From: VRUE01 sp963714155
GTDB taxonomy: Bacteria > Actinomycetota > Thermoleophilia > Solirubrobacterales > 70-9
Assembly: GCA_963714155.1 (NCBI GenBank)
Contig: OY970236.1
Coordinates: 1,302,001-1,366,000, forward strand
Reading direction: 5' to 3'
Length of the DNA: 64,000 nucleotides
Below are positions 52,338-62,976 of the stretch, piece by piece (position 1 is the first letter of the stretch; each line of letters opens with the position of its first letter). Below the pieces are notes generated by a model, which was not told the origin of the DNA, searched no databases, and worked only from the letters and a program-made list of their open reading frames with translations. Made by a program: the position numbers and the translations under genes.

Positions 52338-52820
52338 TCAAAGCCAAACGTGCTCGAAAACCAGACCGCTCTCGCGGGCCTCGAGCAGGCCCATCGAAGC
52401 TCGCGGGGCCCGTCGCCGCTCGGTCGGGCTGCCGGGATTGAAGATCTGGAAGTCGCCGTCGACTTCGTGCAGGGGCAGGTGGCTGTGGCCGAAGACGACG
52501 GCGGACGCGGCTGGGAAGCGCCGGCGCAAGCGGGCCAGGCGGCCCTTGGCGGGGCCGGCGTCGTGGGTTACCGCGACGATCCGGCCGTTGAGCTCGATTT
52601 CGAGCACCGCCGGGAGCGAGCGCTGCAGTTGGGCCTCGTCGACGTTGCCGTGCACGGCGTGGACGACCGGGCAGAGCGCCCGCACTTGCTCCAGCGCCGA
52701 GACAGCGAAGAAATCACCCGCGTGAACCACTGCCTCGGCCGCGCCGATTGCCTCGACGCAGCGCTCCGGCAGGCGACGGCTCCCCCTCGGCATGTGGGTG
52801 TCGGCGAGGACGGCGATCAA
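52338..52820 (-). CDS. MJ0936-type metallophosphoesterase
   Basis: From TTG 52820 the protein has 160 residues and starts LIAVLADTHMPRGSRRLPER, where the DxH of the first metal site is ADTH. The next site is VVHAGDFF and the third VHGNVDEAQ. Metal-binding His lie in VAVTHDAGPAKG and VFGHSHLPLHEVDGD. It is a small cytosolic phosphodiesterase of the YfcE/MJ0936 group. No Shine-Dalgarno is obvious, and the start could be slightly different. Confidence 0.82.
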   Translation of the reverse strand: MIAVLADTHMPRGSRRLPERCVEAIGAAEAVVHAGDFFAVSALEQVRALCPVVHAVHGNVDEAQLQRSLPAVLEIELNGRIVAVTHDAGPAKGRLARLRRRFPAASAVVFGHSHLPLHEVDGDFQIFNPGSPTERRRAPRASMGLLEARESGLVFEHVWL

Positions 52821-52993
52821 GGGAGCGATTCTGGCGGTTCGGTTGCGGGGCCGCTGGGGGAGTGATCGACCGAGGCCGTTTTCGGAAGGTCCCAATCGGG
52901 AAGCTGACCACGGTGGCCGGAATAGCGGAAAAGCAGCTGGGCGGGCGCTCTGCGCTGCCGTCGGCCGGGCCGATCTGCGACTTGGTCATCGGC

Positions 52994-53974
52994 ATGCTCT
53001 CGGTGCCGCGCAGCGAATCGGCCCCGTCCGCCGAACCCGCCGAAGAGGCCGCTCGGCTCGCCGCCCTCGTCGGGGACCCACTCGGCGACGATGACCTGCA
53101 GCTCGCGCTCTATCTCTGCTTCGAGCTCCACTACCGCTCGTTTCCGCCGGTCGATCCTGCCTGGGAGTGGGACCCGACCCTCCTGGCGCTGCGGGCGGTG
53201 CTCGAGGAGACGTTCTTCGACGCCCTGCGGGCGGAGCTTGCCCCGCAGGAGCCGGTCGACCCTGCCCTGGTCGGCGAGCTGCTCTTTCGCCTCGAGTCCG
53301 AAGACGACGGCGTCTCGCTCTCCCGTCACCTCGAGGCCCAAGCGGGGATCGAGGAATTCCGCGAGTTCGTCGTCCATCGCTCCTTCTACCAGCTGAAGGA
53401 GTCCGATCCGCACAGCTGGGCGATCCCGCGCCTCGACGGCCCGGCGAAGACGGCGCTGCTCGAGGTGCAGACCGACGAGTACGGCGGCGGCCGGCCGGAG
53501 CGCATGCACTCACGGCTCTTTGCGAAGACAATGCGGGCGCTCGGTCTCGATGACCGCGAGAACGCCTACCTCCGGCATGCGCCGGGCGAGACGCTGGCAA
53601 CCGTCAACCTGATGTCAGCCACCGGCCTGCGCCGTAGTTGGCGCGGGGCGATCGTCGGTCACCTGGCGATGTTCGAGATGACCTCGGCCCTGCCGAACCG
53701 CCGCTATGGCAACGCCCTGCGGCGCCTCGGCTTTGACGCTGAGGCGACCGACTTCTACGACGAGCACGTCGAGGCCGACGCGGTGCACGAGAACATCGCC
53801 GCCTACGATCTCGCCGGCGGCTTGGCCCGCCAGGAGCCCGAGCTGGCCGGCGACATCCTCTTCGGCGCCCGCGCCTTGCTCTTGCTCGAAGATCGCCTCG
53901 CCAGGCACCTGCTCGAGGCGTGGGGAGAGGGCAGGACCTCGCTGCGGCAGGCCCTGGTCGGATCCGAGACCTGA
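52994..53974 (+). CDS. Heme-oxygenase-like diiron (HDO) protein
   Basis: The preferred start is ATG 52994 (326 residues). The protein shows the iron-ligand pattern of the HDO superfamily (iron-containing redox enzymes): LEVQTDEYGGGRPERMHSRL and FYDEHVEADAVHENIA, together with CFELHYRSF. HDO enzymes use a transient diiron centre for oxidative C-C or N-chemistry, often in natural-product or one-carbon pathways. No pathway partner is obvious, but the glycosyltransferase follows 4 nt after its stop, so the two are likely cotranscribed. Confidence 0.75.
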   Translation: MLSVPRSESAPSAEPAEEAARLAALVGDPLGDDDLQLALYLCFELHYRSFPPVDPAWEWDPTLLALRAVLEETFFDALRAELAPQEPVDPALVGELLFRLESEDDGVSLSRHLEAQAGIEEFREFVVHRSFYQLKESDPHSWAIPRLDGPAKTALLEVQTDEYGGGRPERMHSRLFAKTMRALGLDDRENAYLRHAPGETLATVNLMSATGLRRSWRGAIVGHLAMFEMTSALPNRRYGNALRRLGFDAEATDFYDEHVEADAVHENIAAYDLAGGLARQEPELAGDILFGARALLLLEDRLARHLLEAWGEGRTSLRQALVGSET

Positions 53975-53978
53975 AGCC

Positions 53979-55013
53979 GTGGCCCAGGCGGAGCTCGGGA
54001 TTTCCTACGTCCTGCCCCTGCGTTGGGGCGAGGCTGGTCCGATCGAGGAGTTGAGCTCCTACCTGCGCTCGATCGGCGAGGTGGCCGACGAGATCTTGGT
54101 GGTGGACGGTTCACCACCAGGTGTCTTCGCCGAACATGCCGCGGCCTTGGCGGGCATCGCCCGCCACCTGGCCCCGGATCCCGATCTCGACTTTCGGATG
54201 GGCAAGGTGAACGGCGTCCTCAGCGGAGTGCGCGAGTGCGCAAACGAGTTGGTCGTGCTGGCTGACGACGACGTTCGCTACCCGCCGTCGACGCTGCGCC
54301 GTGCGGTCGCACTGCTGGGGGAGGCCGATCTCGTGCGCCCGCAGAACTACTTCGAGGAACTGCCCTGGCACGCTCGCTGGGATACCGCCCGCTCGTTGCT
54401 GAACCGCGTCTTCACCGGCGACCCGACCTTCCCGGTCGGGGACTTTCCCGGCACGCTGGTGCTTCGCCGCAGCGCCCTTCTGGCCGTCGGCGGCTATGAC
54501 GGCGATGCCCTCTTCGAGAACCTGGAGCTGATGCGGACGATCCACGCCGCCGGCGGCAGGGTGGCGACCCCGCTCGACCTCTACGTCCCGAGGCTGCCGC
54601 CGAGCGCGGCTCACTTTCGCTCGCAGCGGGTGCGCCAGGCCTACGATGACTTCGCGATCCCGCTGCGCATCGGCGCCTTTCTCGCCCTGGCGCCGCTCGT
54701 CGTCCACTCCGCGCGACCAGGCCGCCATCACCGCCTGGTCGGCGGTGCACTGACCGCGATCCTCGTCGCCGAGATCGGCCGCAGGCGGTCCGGAGGGACA
54801 AGGTACTTCCCCTCTAGCGGCTCGGTGCTGGCGCCAGTCTGGGTCGCCGAGCGCTCAGTCTGTTCGTGGCTGGCGCTGGCGGCGAAGCTACGGGGCGGCG
54901 TCCCCTACGGGGAGCAGCGCCTCCAGCTTTCCGCGACCTCGATGCGTCGCTTGCGCCATCGCCATGCCGGCTCCCTCACTTCGTCAGCTGCAGTACGAGC
55001 ACGACGGCGATAG
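53979..55013 (+). CDS. Family 2 glycosyltransferase
   Basis: GTG 53979 starts a 344-residue protein with ISYVLPLRWGEAGPIEELSS and ADEILVVDGSPPGVFAEHAA, the nucleotide-sugar-binding half of a GT-A fold. The DxD motif is in VVLADDDVRYPP. GDFPGTLVLRRSALLAVGGY and FENLELMRTIHAAGGR are typical GT2 acceptor-side elements. A weakly hydrophobic region near 235-265 may associate with the membrane. The last 38 nt overlap the convergent Usp-like gene. Confidence 0.82.
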   Translation: MAQAELGISYVLPLRWGEAGPIEELSSYLRSIGEVADEILVVDGSPPGVFAEHAAALAGIARHLAPDPDLDFRMGKVNGVLSGVRECANELVVLADDDVRYPPSTLRRAVALLGEADLVRPQNYFEELPWHARWDTARSLLNRVFTGDPTFPVGDFPGTLVLRRSALLAVGGYDGDALFENLELMRTIHAAGGRVATPLDLYVPRLPPSAAHFRSQRVRQAYDDFAIPLRIGAFLALAPLVVHSARPGRHHRLVGGALTAILVAEIGRRRSGGTRYFPSSGSVLAPVWVAERSVCSWLALAAKLRGGVPYGEQRLQLSATSMRRLRHRHAGSLTSSAAVRARRR

Positions 55014-55842
55014 CTGCGGGAGTCCCGAAGAGGCTGAGGCGGGCGAAGAAACGGCTGAAGATGCCCTCGTAGCCAACGCTCTGGAAGAGGAAGAGCCCGA
55101 CCACGTGGGCGAGGTTGATCAGCGCCATCGCAAGGGCAATCAGGATCGTCGCGGCGCAGGCGGCGCCGAGGCGGCCTTCCTCGAGGTCGTTCACACCCGT
55201 TGCGTCACCGACGCACTCGGCGGCAAGGACGCCAAGAACCAGGGTGCCGACGACGGCGACGAAGATGCCGAGCAGGTCACCTCGCGAGAGGGGCGGAAAG
55301 TTGGGCGAGGGCCGCCATCCCTTCTTGCGGCCGGCTTCGGGCTCCGATCTCTTCACGTCGAGCACTTCGGGCTCCACCGCGCGGTTGACGACCAGCTCGG
55401 TGACGGGCAGGTCGAAGTCGCGCTCGGCCTGCTCGAGCAGGCCCTTCTCCGCGAAAGCACCTTCCTCATCGCGGTGGGCAACGACGAGGATCTGCTCGGG
55501 GTTGAACTTGACGATCTCGTCGCTGATCGCCTGCACCGGGTCGGAATCGCCGACCTCCCCGTCGGCGTTCAACCCCGCGGCACGAAGTTCTTCAAGCGTT
55601 CCCTGCAGTCGCTCACGGGCTGGCCCGATCGCCTCGTCGATGTCGCCCATCGTGTGCTTGAGCCCTGAATCGGCAAGGGCGGGGGCGACGACGAAGACCT
55701 CGGAAACCCCCTGGCTGAGATGGGCGAGAAGTACGTCGCGAAGCTCGCTTCCGGCGACCTGCTCGTTGACCACGACGAGCGCGCGCTTTATCGGCGAGGA
55801 GGCGACCTCGCCGGTCGGACTCTCGCCTCCGGTCCTATCCAT
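54976..55842 (-). CDS. Usp-like domain fused to a C-terminal three-helix membrane domain
   Basis: The 288-residue protein has an N-terminal universal-stress-like fold (about 18-160: IKRALVVVNEQVAGSELRDV, FVVAPAL, ILVVAHRDEEG). A linker of about 30 residues is followed by three transmembrane helices (from about 188: LLGIFVAVVGTLVLGVLAAE, ILIALAMALINLAHVVGLFL and IAVVLVLQL). The domain would face the cytoplasm and may report stress at the membrane. Its start codon directly abuts the stop of a 53-residue ORF. Confidence 0.7.
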   Translation of the reverse strand: MDRTGGESPTGEVASSPIKRALVVVNEQVAGSELRDVLLAHLSQGVSEVFVVAPALADSGLKHTMGDIDEAIGPARERLQGTLEELRAAGLNADGEVGDSDPVQAISDEIVKFNPEQILVVAHRDEEGAFAEKGLLEQAERDFDLPVTELVVNRAVEPEVLDVKRSEPEAGRKKGWRPSPNFPPLSRGDLLGIFVAVVGTLVLGVLAAECVGDATGVNDLEEGRLGAACAATILIALAMALINLAHVVGLFLFQSVGYEGIFSRFFARLSLFGTPAAIAVVLVLQLTK

Positions 55843-56004
55843 CTACGTCAGCTGCCTGCCGCCCCGCAGCGCAATGACCCGCGCCTCCGGTGCGTTGCGC
55901 GACGCCTGGCCGCGGATTGCTCGCAGAGCCTGCACGGTGCGGGTGAGAGATGGCGCCGAGCGCTGCCTTCGGGTCGCGTTTCCGGTCCTCAGCTCTTTGA
56001 GCAT
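55843..56004 (-). CDS. 53-residue basic ORF upstream of the Usp-like membrane gene
   Basis: ATG 56004 opens MLKELRTGNATRRQRSAPSL and then TVQALRAIRGQASRNAPEAR and a short end, with TAG 55843-55845 next to the ATG of the following gene. The protein is arginine-rich and may form a helix. The TAG-ATG junction suggests coupling, but composition alone does not prove that it is expressed. Confidence 0.4.
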   Translation of the reverse strand: MLKELRTGNATRRQRSAPSLTRTVQALRAIRGQASRNAPEARVIALRGGRQLT

Positions 56005-56013
56005 GGCTGAGAA

Positions 56014-56274
56014 TTACCCAGTTGCGGGGAGCGACGAAACATCGTCGGCATCCGCACCCGGATCCTCTGGGCCGGCGCTGTCCGCCCGGAATCCGATCGC
56101 CTTATGGGTGCCATCGCAGAAGGGGCGGATCTGAGAGCGCCCACAGCGGCACAGCGCCACCACCCGCCGCCTGGCCTCGATCTCGTTGCCCTCCTGGTCG
56201 ACGATCGTGAACGGGCCGCGGATGAGATACGGCCCGTTGCGGTAAGGGGTGATCTTGGTCGGGGAGTCCGCCAC
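56014..56274 (-). CDS. CDGSH iron-sulfur protein
   Basis: The 86-residue protein has the CDGSH motif LCRCGRSQIRPFCDGTHKAI, with ligands Cys42, Cys44, Cys53 and His57. This holds a labile [2Fe-2S] cluster, redox-active and acid-sensitive. There is a single copy of the motif and no transmembrane segment, so it is a soluble bacterial member. GTG 56274 directly follows the stop of a 26-residue ORF. Confidence 0.88.
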   Translation of the reverse strand: MADSPTKITPYRNGPYLIRGPFTIVDQEGNEIEARRRVVALCRCGRSQIRPFCDGTHKAIGFRADSAGPEDPGADADDVSSLPATG

Positions 56275-56275
56275 T

Positions 56276-56356
56276 TCAGTTCGCGACTTCGCCGGTTGGA
56301 TCGGGGTCGGATGGGGGAGGAATTTCGGCTATCAGCCGATCGAGACGCATGATCAT
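56276..56356 (-). CDS. 26-residue ORF with strong ribosome-binding site
   Basis: ATG 56356 is preceded by AGGAGA at the right distance. The frame reads MIMRLDRLIAEIPPPSDPDP and ends TGEVAN. Its stop lies just before the GTG of the CDGSH gene, so it could be a leader peptide controlling that gene or a small protein of its own. The remaining gap to 56496 shows no further gene. Confidence 0.45.
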   Translation of the reverse strand: MIMRLDRLIAEIPPPSDPDPTGEVAN

Positions 56357-56496
56357 GTTTCTCTCCTGGCAGGGCGCGTTTAGAAGCTTCCTGCTACCCG
56401 TAACCGGGAGAGGGCAAGCGTTCGACACATTGCCAGTTAGGCGAATCGACCTCGACGGGTACTGCCAGGAAGACGACCTCGGCAGAAAGGAAGGGC

Positions 56497-56907
56497 ATGG
56501 ATACCGGCGGTGACTTTTTGATCAAGTTGCCCGCGCAGCCCGACAACATCGCCGTCATCCGCGCTGCTGTGGGCAAACGCGCTCACGAGCTCGGCGCGAA
56601 CCGCCGCGTTGTCGATGACCTTCGGACCGTGGTCTCGGAGGCTTGCACCAACGTGGTTTTGCATGCCTACCCCGAGGAGGCCAAGCAGCGACCCCTCGAA
56701 GTCAGCCTGCGCCGCGAAGAGGGAGGGCTGCGGCTCGTCGTCCGCGACGAAGGTGAAGGCGTTCAGTCCACGGGCGGCGACAGGCCGCCCGGGCTACGCA
56801 TGGGTCTCCTCTTGGCGGGAGCGATCTCCTCCTGCTTCCAGCTGCGCAGCAGGCGGGGTGGGGGCACCGAGCTGACGTTGCAGATTCCGCTCCATGCAAC
56901 TGCTTGA
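56497..56907 (+). CDS. RsbW-like anti-sigma factor (serine kinase fold)
   Basis: The 136-residue protein has the GHKL ATPase motifs: VVSEACTNVVLHAYPEE (N box) and VVRDEGEGVQS (G1 box), followed by GLRMGLLLAGAIS (G2-like). Such proteins bind a sigma factor and inhibit it, and phosphorylate an antagonist. No sigma or antagonist gene is adjacent. GAAAGGA lies 6 nt before the ATG. The gene is followed at once by the PE-ligase gene, suggesting cotranscription. Confidence 0.85.
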   Translation: MDTGGDFLIKLPAQPDNIAVIRAAVGKRAHELGANRRVVDDLRTVVSEACTNVVLHAYPEEAKQRPLEVSLRREEGGLRLVVRDEGEGVQSTGGDRPPGLRMGLLLAGAISSCFQLRSRRGGGTELTLQIPLHATA

Positions 56908-58347
56908 GTGAGTGAGATGAACAGCGGCAAGCTCGGCGAGTACGAGCGCAAGCGCGACTTCGACTCGACCCCCGAGCCGAGGGCCAAGCGCAAACGGGCA
57001 AAGCGTGGGGCGCCGCGCTTCGTCGTGCAGGAGCACAGCGCCCGCCGCCTGCACTGGGACCTGCGCCTCGAGCACGATGGGGTGGCGGCTTCCTGGGCGA
57101 TTCCCAACGGCGTGCCGCTCGACCCAGCCGAAAACCGCAAGGCCGTCCACACCGAGGACCACCCGCTCGAGTACCTCGAGTTCGAGGGCGAGATCCCGGC
57201 GGGCGAGTACGGCGCGGGGACGATGCGGATCTGGGACCGCGGCACCTACGAGCTCGAGAAGTGGGAGGAGGGGAAGGTCGTCTTCAGCTTCTCAGGCGAG
57301 CGGCTGAACGGTCGCTACGCGCTGTTCCGTGCGGGAAAGGAAGAGAAGGACTGGATGATTCACCGGATCGACCCTGCGCAGGAAGAGCGCGAGCCCTTCC
57401 CGGAATCAGTGGTGCCGATGCTGGCAAAGCTCTCGAAGCTGCCAGCCTCCGACGCGGGCTGGGCGAGCGAGGTGAAGTGGGACGGGGTGCGGGCGATCGC
57501 CTACTGCCGACCCGGCCGGCTGACTCTGCAGAGCCGCAATTTGAGGGACATCAGCGCCCAGTACCCCGAGGTGCGGCGGCTCTCGCGCCAGCTCGGCGCC
57601 CGCGACGCCGTCCTCGATGGCGAGCTGGTCGCCTTTGACGAGAACGGCCTGCCCAGCTTCGAGCGCCTGCAGCAGCGCATCCACCAGACCGAGGAGAGCG
57701 TCGTGCGGCGGCGGATGCAATCCCACCCGGTCACCTACGTGATCTTCGACCTGCTCTACCTCGATGGCCACGACCTGAGCGGCGAGCCCTACGTGCGCCG
57801 CCGCGAGCTGCTCGAGGGTTTGGAGCTGTCGGGCCAGAGCTGGCAGACGCCCGCCTACTCGGTCGGCCACGCCGAGGAGCTGCTGGCGGCGAGCGCCGCG
57901 CGCAAGCTGGAGGGGATCGTGCTCAAGCGCCTCGACAGCGGCTACGCGCCGGGTAAGCGCAGCGGCGCCTGGCTCAAGGTGAAGAACCTCGGCCGGCAGG
58001 AGTTCGTGATCGGGGGCTGGCTGCCGGGCGAAGGTCGGCGGCGCAACCGGCTCGGCGCCCTCCTGCTCGGCTACTTCGAGGACGGGGAGCTGCGCTACGC
58101 GGGCAAGGTCGGCACCGGTTTCTCCGACCGCGACCTGGACGAGATGGTGGAGCGGCTGCTGCCGCTGGCGCGCGAGACGAATCCCTTTGGCAGACGCGGC
58201 CCGCGAGGGGCCAACTTCGTCGAGCCGCAGCTGGTCGCCGAGATCGAGTTCCGCGAGCTGACCGCGGAGGGGATGGTGCGCCACGGCTCCTTCAAGGGAT
58301 TGCGCGAGGACAAGCCGGCCGAGGAGGTCGGCATCGAGCTCTCCTAG
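56908..58347 (+). CDS. 3'-phosphoesterase-ATP-dependent DNA ligase (LigD without polymerase)
   Basis: The 479-residue protein joins a LigD-type 3'-phosphoesterase domain (residues 30-155) to an ATP-dependent ligase. The phosphoesterase residues known from Pseudomonas LigD are all present at the right spacing: His43, His49, Asp51, Arg53, His85. Ligase motif I is EVKWDGVRAI, with the adenylated Lys near residue 190; further motifs are DGELVAFDENG, EGIVLKRLDSGY and WLKVKNLG. It lacks the LigD polymerase domain. It would process and seal breaks with Ku elsewhere. GTG 56908 is the first start; ATG 56917 is possible. Confidence 0.92.
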   Translation: MSEMNSGKLGEYERKRDFDSTPEPRAKRKRAKRGAPRFVVQEHSARRLHWDLRLEHDGVAASWAIPNGVPLDPAENRKAVHTEDHPLEYLEFEGEIPAGEYGAGTMRIWDRGTYELEKWEEGKVVFSFSGERLNGRYALFRAGKEEKDWMIHRIDPAQEEREPFPESVVPMLAKLSKLPASDAGWASEVKWDGVRAIAYCRPGRLTLQSRNLRDISAQYPEVRRLSRQLGARDAVLDGELVAFDENGLPSFERLQQRIHQTEESVVRRRMQSHPVTYVIFDLLYLDGHDLSGEPYVRRRELLEGLELSGQSWQTPAYSVGHAEELLAASAARKLEGIVLKRLDSGYAPGKRSGAWLKVKNLGRQEFVIGGWLPGEGRRRNRLGALLLGYFEDGELRYAGKVGTGFSDRDLDEMVERLLPLARETNPFGRRGPRGANFVEPQLVAEIEFRELTAEGMVRHGSFKGLREDKPAEEVGIELS

Positions 58348-58369
58348 CGGGTAGATCGGGTCCGCTATC

Positions 58370-58390
58370 CTGTAGAAAGACTAACTACAG
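58370..58390. promoter_or_regulatory. Perfect inverted repeat before lon, candidate operator
   Basis: CTGTAG (58370-58375) and CTACAG (58385-58390) form a dyad with a 9-nt spacer, 15 nt before the lon ATG. Heat-shock or protease regulators such as HspR and ClgR bind dyads at such positions in actinobacteria, but this sequence is not their known consensus, so the regulator is open. Confidence 0.45.
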
Positions 58391-58405
58391 AAATTGGACT
58401 TAGAT

Positions 58406-60686
<2,281 letters not shown>

Positions 60687-60706
<20 letters not shown>

Positions 60707-61016
60707 CTGCACCCCCGTCCCCGCCGAGATGCGGGCGACGGCGACCCTGCTGGAGCGCCGCTGGACGCTGGCGACGATCTACGCCTGCGCCAGCGGCGCC
60801 GCCCGCTTCAACGAGTTCCGCCAGTCCCTGCCAGGCGTCTCGCCGACGACCCTCTCCGAGCGACTGGAGCAGCTGGAGGCCGCCCGCATCGTCGAGCGCC
60901 ACCTCGTCCCCGGCCGCCCGCCCCACACCGAGTACGTCCTCACCCGGCACGGCGAGCAGCTCGCCCGTGCGGTCTCCGGCTTGCTGGAAGAAGGGACGAA
61001 GGGGCAGGGAGTTTGA
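60687..61016 (+). CDS. HxlR-family transcriptional regulator
   Basis: The 109-residue winged-helix protein has the HxlR pattern: LLERRWTLATIYACASGAAR, FNEFRQSLPGVSPTTLSERL and EQLEAARIVERHLVPGRPPH followed by TEYVLTRHGEQL. HxlR regulators are often redox- or aldehyde-sensing, using an N-terminal cysteine; Cys residues lie near the start (CRSC). It overlaps the 3' end of lon by 20 nt in another frame, so it is coupled to lon expression. Confidence 0.88.
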
Positions 61017-61020
61017 GCAG

Positions 61021-61257
61021 CTAGCCGGGCGTGTCGATCCAGCGCACGATCAGGCCATCGCGCACTTCGTGAAACGCCGGTGGGGCCGGGGGAGGGTCAT
61101 TTGCGAGCAGAGCAATCACCTCGCCAGGCCCGTGCAGATGCTCCTCGATCGCGGTCGTCCAGTGAACGTCAGGGTCAAGCAGGCGTTCCAGGTGTGACCA
61201 GTCACGACTTTCGATCGTGGCAAGCACATCGCAGACTGCTGGCACCTGCTCGGCCAT
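61021..61257 (-). CDS. Short NTF2/SnoaL-like protein
   Basis: The 78-residue protein reads VCDVLATIESRDWSHLERLL and DPDVHWTTAI followed by GLIVRWIDTPG at the end. This matches the small alpha+beta NTF2-like fold (SnoaL type), but it is shorter than usual, so it may be a trimmed member. The catalytic potential is unclear. It is convergent with the HxlR gene. Confidence 0.7.
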   Translation of the reverse strand: MAEQVPAVCDVLATIESRDWSHLERLLDPDVHWTTAIEEHLHGPGEVIALLANDPPPAPPAFHEVRDGLIVRWIDTPG

Positions 61258-61260
61258 GGC

Positions 61261-61761
61261 CTAGTTCGACGTCCCCGGGACTTCACTTAACTCGCGCCGC
61301 CACAGCCCGTAGAGGCTGATCGCGACCAGCGGGGCAATGAAGTCCGCCCAGAGAGTCAGGCCGGTGTTGTCGGGAGCGTGGTTGTCGTGGATCGCCGCCT
61401 GGTGCAGGTGACCGTAGGCGTCGCCGAGGTAACAGATGGAGACGGCGACGACAGCGGCGAGCAGGAAGCCGTCGCGGAAGCGAGCGCAGAGGACGCCGAG
61501 CACCCCGATCGCCAGGTCAGCGAAGCCGACCTCGGTCTGAAAGCCGCCGTCGCCGTTGCTGAAGCCGATTTCGCGGGCCGTGTCGGGGCCGTCGAAGAAG
61601 TGGAACATCGCGCCGAAGATCGCGGCGATTCCCACGGCCACCACCATCCACCAGATCAGGAAGATTTCCAACGTGCGGGCGGCGCTGCGCGGCTGGCTGT
61701 CGCGGTGACGGTGGATCGCGGCACCGATCAGCGCGATTGCGGCGAAGACGAGAAACGGCAT
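61261..61761 (-). CDS. Multi-pass membrane protein
   Basis: ATG 61761, with a GGAGGGAG Shine-Dalgarno, starts a 166-residue protein with four or five helices: MPFLVFAAIALIGAAIHRHR, LEIFLIWWMVVAVGIAAIFG, a central motif GFADLAIGVLGVLC, VVAVSICYLGDAYGHLHQAA and ADFIAPLVAISLYGLWRREL. It resembles the DUF6790/DoxX-like group of small membrane proteins. The His-rich region YGHLHQAAIHDNHAP could bind metal. The function is unknown. Confidence 0.65.
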   Translation of the reverse strand: MPFLVFAAIALIGAAIHRHRDSQPRSAARTLEIFLIWWMVVAVGIAAIFGAMFHFFDGPDTAREIGFSNGDGGFQTEVGFADLAIGVLGVLCARFRDGFLLAAVVAVSICYLGDAYGHLHQAAIHDNHAPDNTGLTLWADFIAPLVAISLYGLWRRELSEVPGTSN

Positions 61762-61814
61762 GGCTCCCTCCCGGGCGAGTCGACTGGGGCAGCCGCAATT
61801 GTTGCCGCTCGGGC

Positions 61815-61861
61815 TTCCGGTGCGCTTTATGTGTCCCTGGGCCACATAAAGCGCACCGGAA
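61815..61861. repeat. Palindromic element, copy 3
   Basis: TTCCGGTGCGCTTTATGTG (61815-61833) pairs with its complement at 61843-61861 over 19 bp around a 9-nt loop. It lies between two divergent start sites, so it cannot be a simple terminator. Confidence 0.9.
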
Positions 61862-61893
61862 CGGCTTTGGTTCGGGCGCGCGACAATGGCGGC

Positions 61894-62658
61894 ATGGCGA
61901 AGAAAGCGAAAGACGGCGTGGTGGCGGTGCGCGCGAGCGTGCGCGGCGAGGTGCAGGGGGTTGGCTTTCGCGAAATGACCGTACGGCGAGCCGGGGAGCT
62001 GAACGCGATGGGCTGGGTGCGCAATGGGGAGGACGGCGTGGTGCTCGTCCACGCCGAGGGGCCCGAGCCCGCGGTTGAGGAGATGCTTGCCTTCCTGCGC
62101 GAGGGCCCGCCCGCCGCAAAGGTCGCTGAGGTTGAAGTCGAGCGGGTCAAATCCGAGGGCCACGAGCAGTTCGCGGTCCGCGGCGTCAGCGCCGGCGTCT
62201 TTGTCGTCCAGGAGCACGCCGCCACCGCCCGTCACTTCGACCTGCGCCTCGAGGTCGACGGGGTGATGCGCTCCTGGGCTGTGCCCAAGGGGCCGACGTT
62301 GGATCCGGCCGTGAAACGACTCGCTGTACAGGTCGAGGATCACGCGCTCTCCCACAACGACTTCGAGGGAGCGACCGAGGGCGGCGGCGTGATCGTCTGG
62401 GACCGCGGCCGATACGAGCAGGGCGGCCGTGTGCCCTGGCCCGAGGCGCTCGAGCGCGGCCACGCCGTCTTCGTCCTCCACGGCGAGAAGCTGCGCGGCG
62501 GCTTCGCCCTGCAGCGCACCCGCCCCGGCGAGAAGCCGCAGTGGCTGCTGATCAAGCGTCGCGACGACGAGGCGCAGCCGGGCTCCGAGGTGGTCGCCGA
62601 ACGCCCCGAGTCGGTGGCGAGCGGCGGCACGCTCGACGAGCTCCTGGGCACCGACTGA
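61894..62658 (+). CDS. Acylphosphatase fused to a LigD-type 3'-phosphoesterase
   Basis: From ATG 61894 the protein has 254 residues. Residues 8-95 are an acylphosphatase domain with GEVQGVGFREM (catalytic Arg26) and GWVRNGEDGVV (Asn44). Residues 100-235 form a 3'-phosphoesterase domain with the complete LigD active site: His108, His114, Asp116, Arg118 and His150 at the known spacing (VQEHAATARHFDLRL). The combination is unusual. The repair context of the PE-ligase 3.5 kb upstream suggests a role in trimming 3' ends, but substrate is not proven. GACAAT lies 6 nt before the ATG. Confidence 0.85.
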   Translation: MAKKAKDGVVAVRASVRGEVQGVGFREMTVRRAGELNAMGWVRNGEDGVVLVHAEGPEPAVEEMLAFLREGPPAAKVAEVEVERVKSEGHEQFAVRGVSAGVFVVQEHAATARHFDLRLEVDGVMRSWAVPKGPTLDPAVKRLAVQVEDHALSHNDFEGATEGGGVIVWDRGRYEQGGRVPWPEALERGHAVFVLHGEKLRGGFALQRTRPGEKPQWLLIKRRDDEAQPGSEVVAERPESVASGGTLDELLGTD

Positions 62659-62708
62659 GGCAATCGTGCGCGCCGGCTGCGGGTCGGGATCCGCCGCTGG
62701 CTAACGTA

Positions 62709-62975
62709 ATGTCAAGGCAAGCGATGGCCGCACGAGAGACCCAGATGAGAAATACGCGCTATGTGAAGAAAGCCACCAGCGGCAAGGGCTGGGACGTGGT
62801 CAAGGAGGGTCATCGACGCGCGACGGCGCACGGCGCCACCAAGGCGGCTGCGGTCAAGACCGCTCGCGAATTGACCCGCCAGGAAGGCGGCGGTGAGATT
62901 CGGATCCTCAATCGCACCGGCAAGGTCGTCGATGCAAGCAAGGTTTCGCGGCCGAGGAAACGGCTCGCGGCCTAG
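62709..62975 (+). CDS. DUF2188-like small basic protein
   Basis: The frame from ATG 62709 gives 88 residues; inner ATGs are also possible. It contains KKATSGKGWDVVKEGHRRAT and KAAAVKTARELTRQEGGGEI followed by RILNRTGKVVDASKV, the DUF2188 pattern. The protein is strongly basic and probably binds nucleic acid. No partner is evident. It converges with the DUF4917 gene. Confidence 0.75.
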   Translation: MSRQAMAARETQMRNTRYVKKATSGKGWDVVKEGHRRATAHGATKAAAVKTARELTRQEGGGEIRILNRTGKVVDASKVSRPRKRLAA

Positions 62976-62976
62976 C

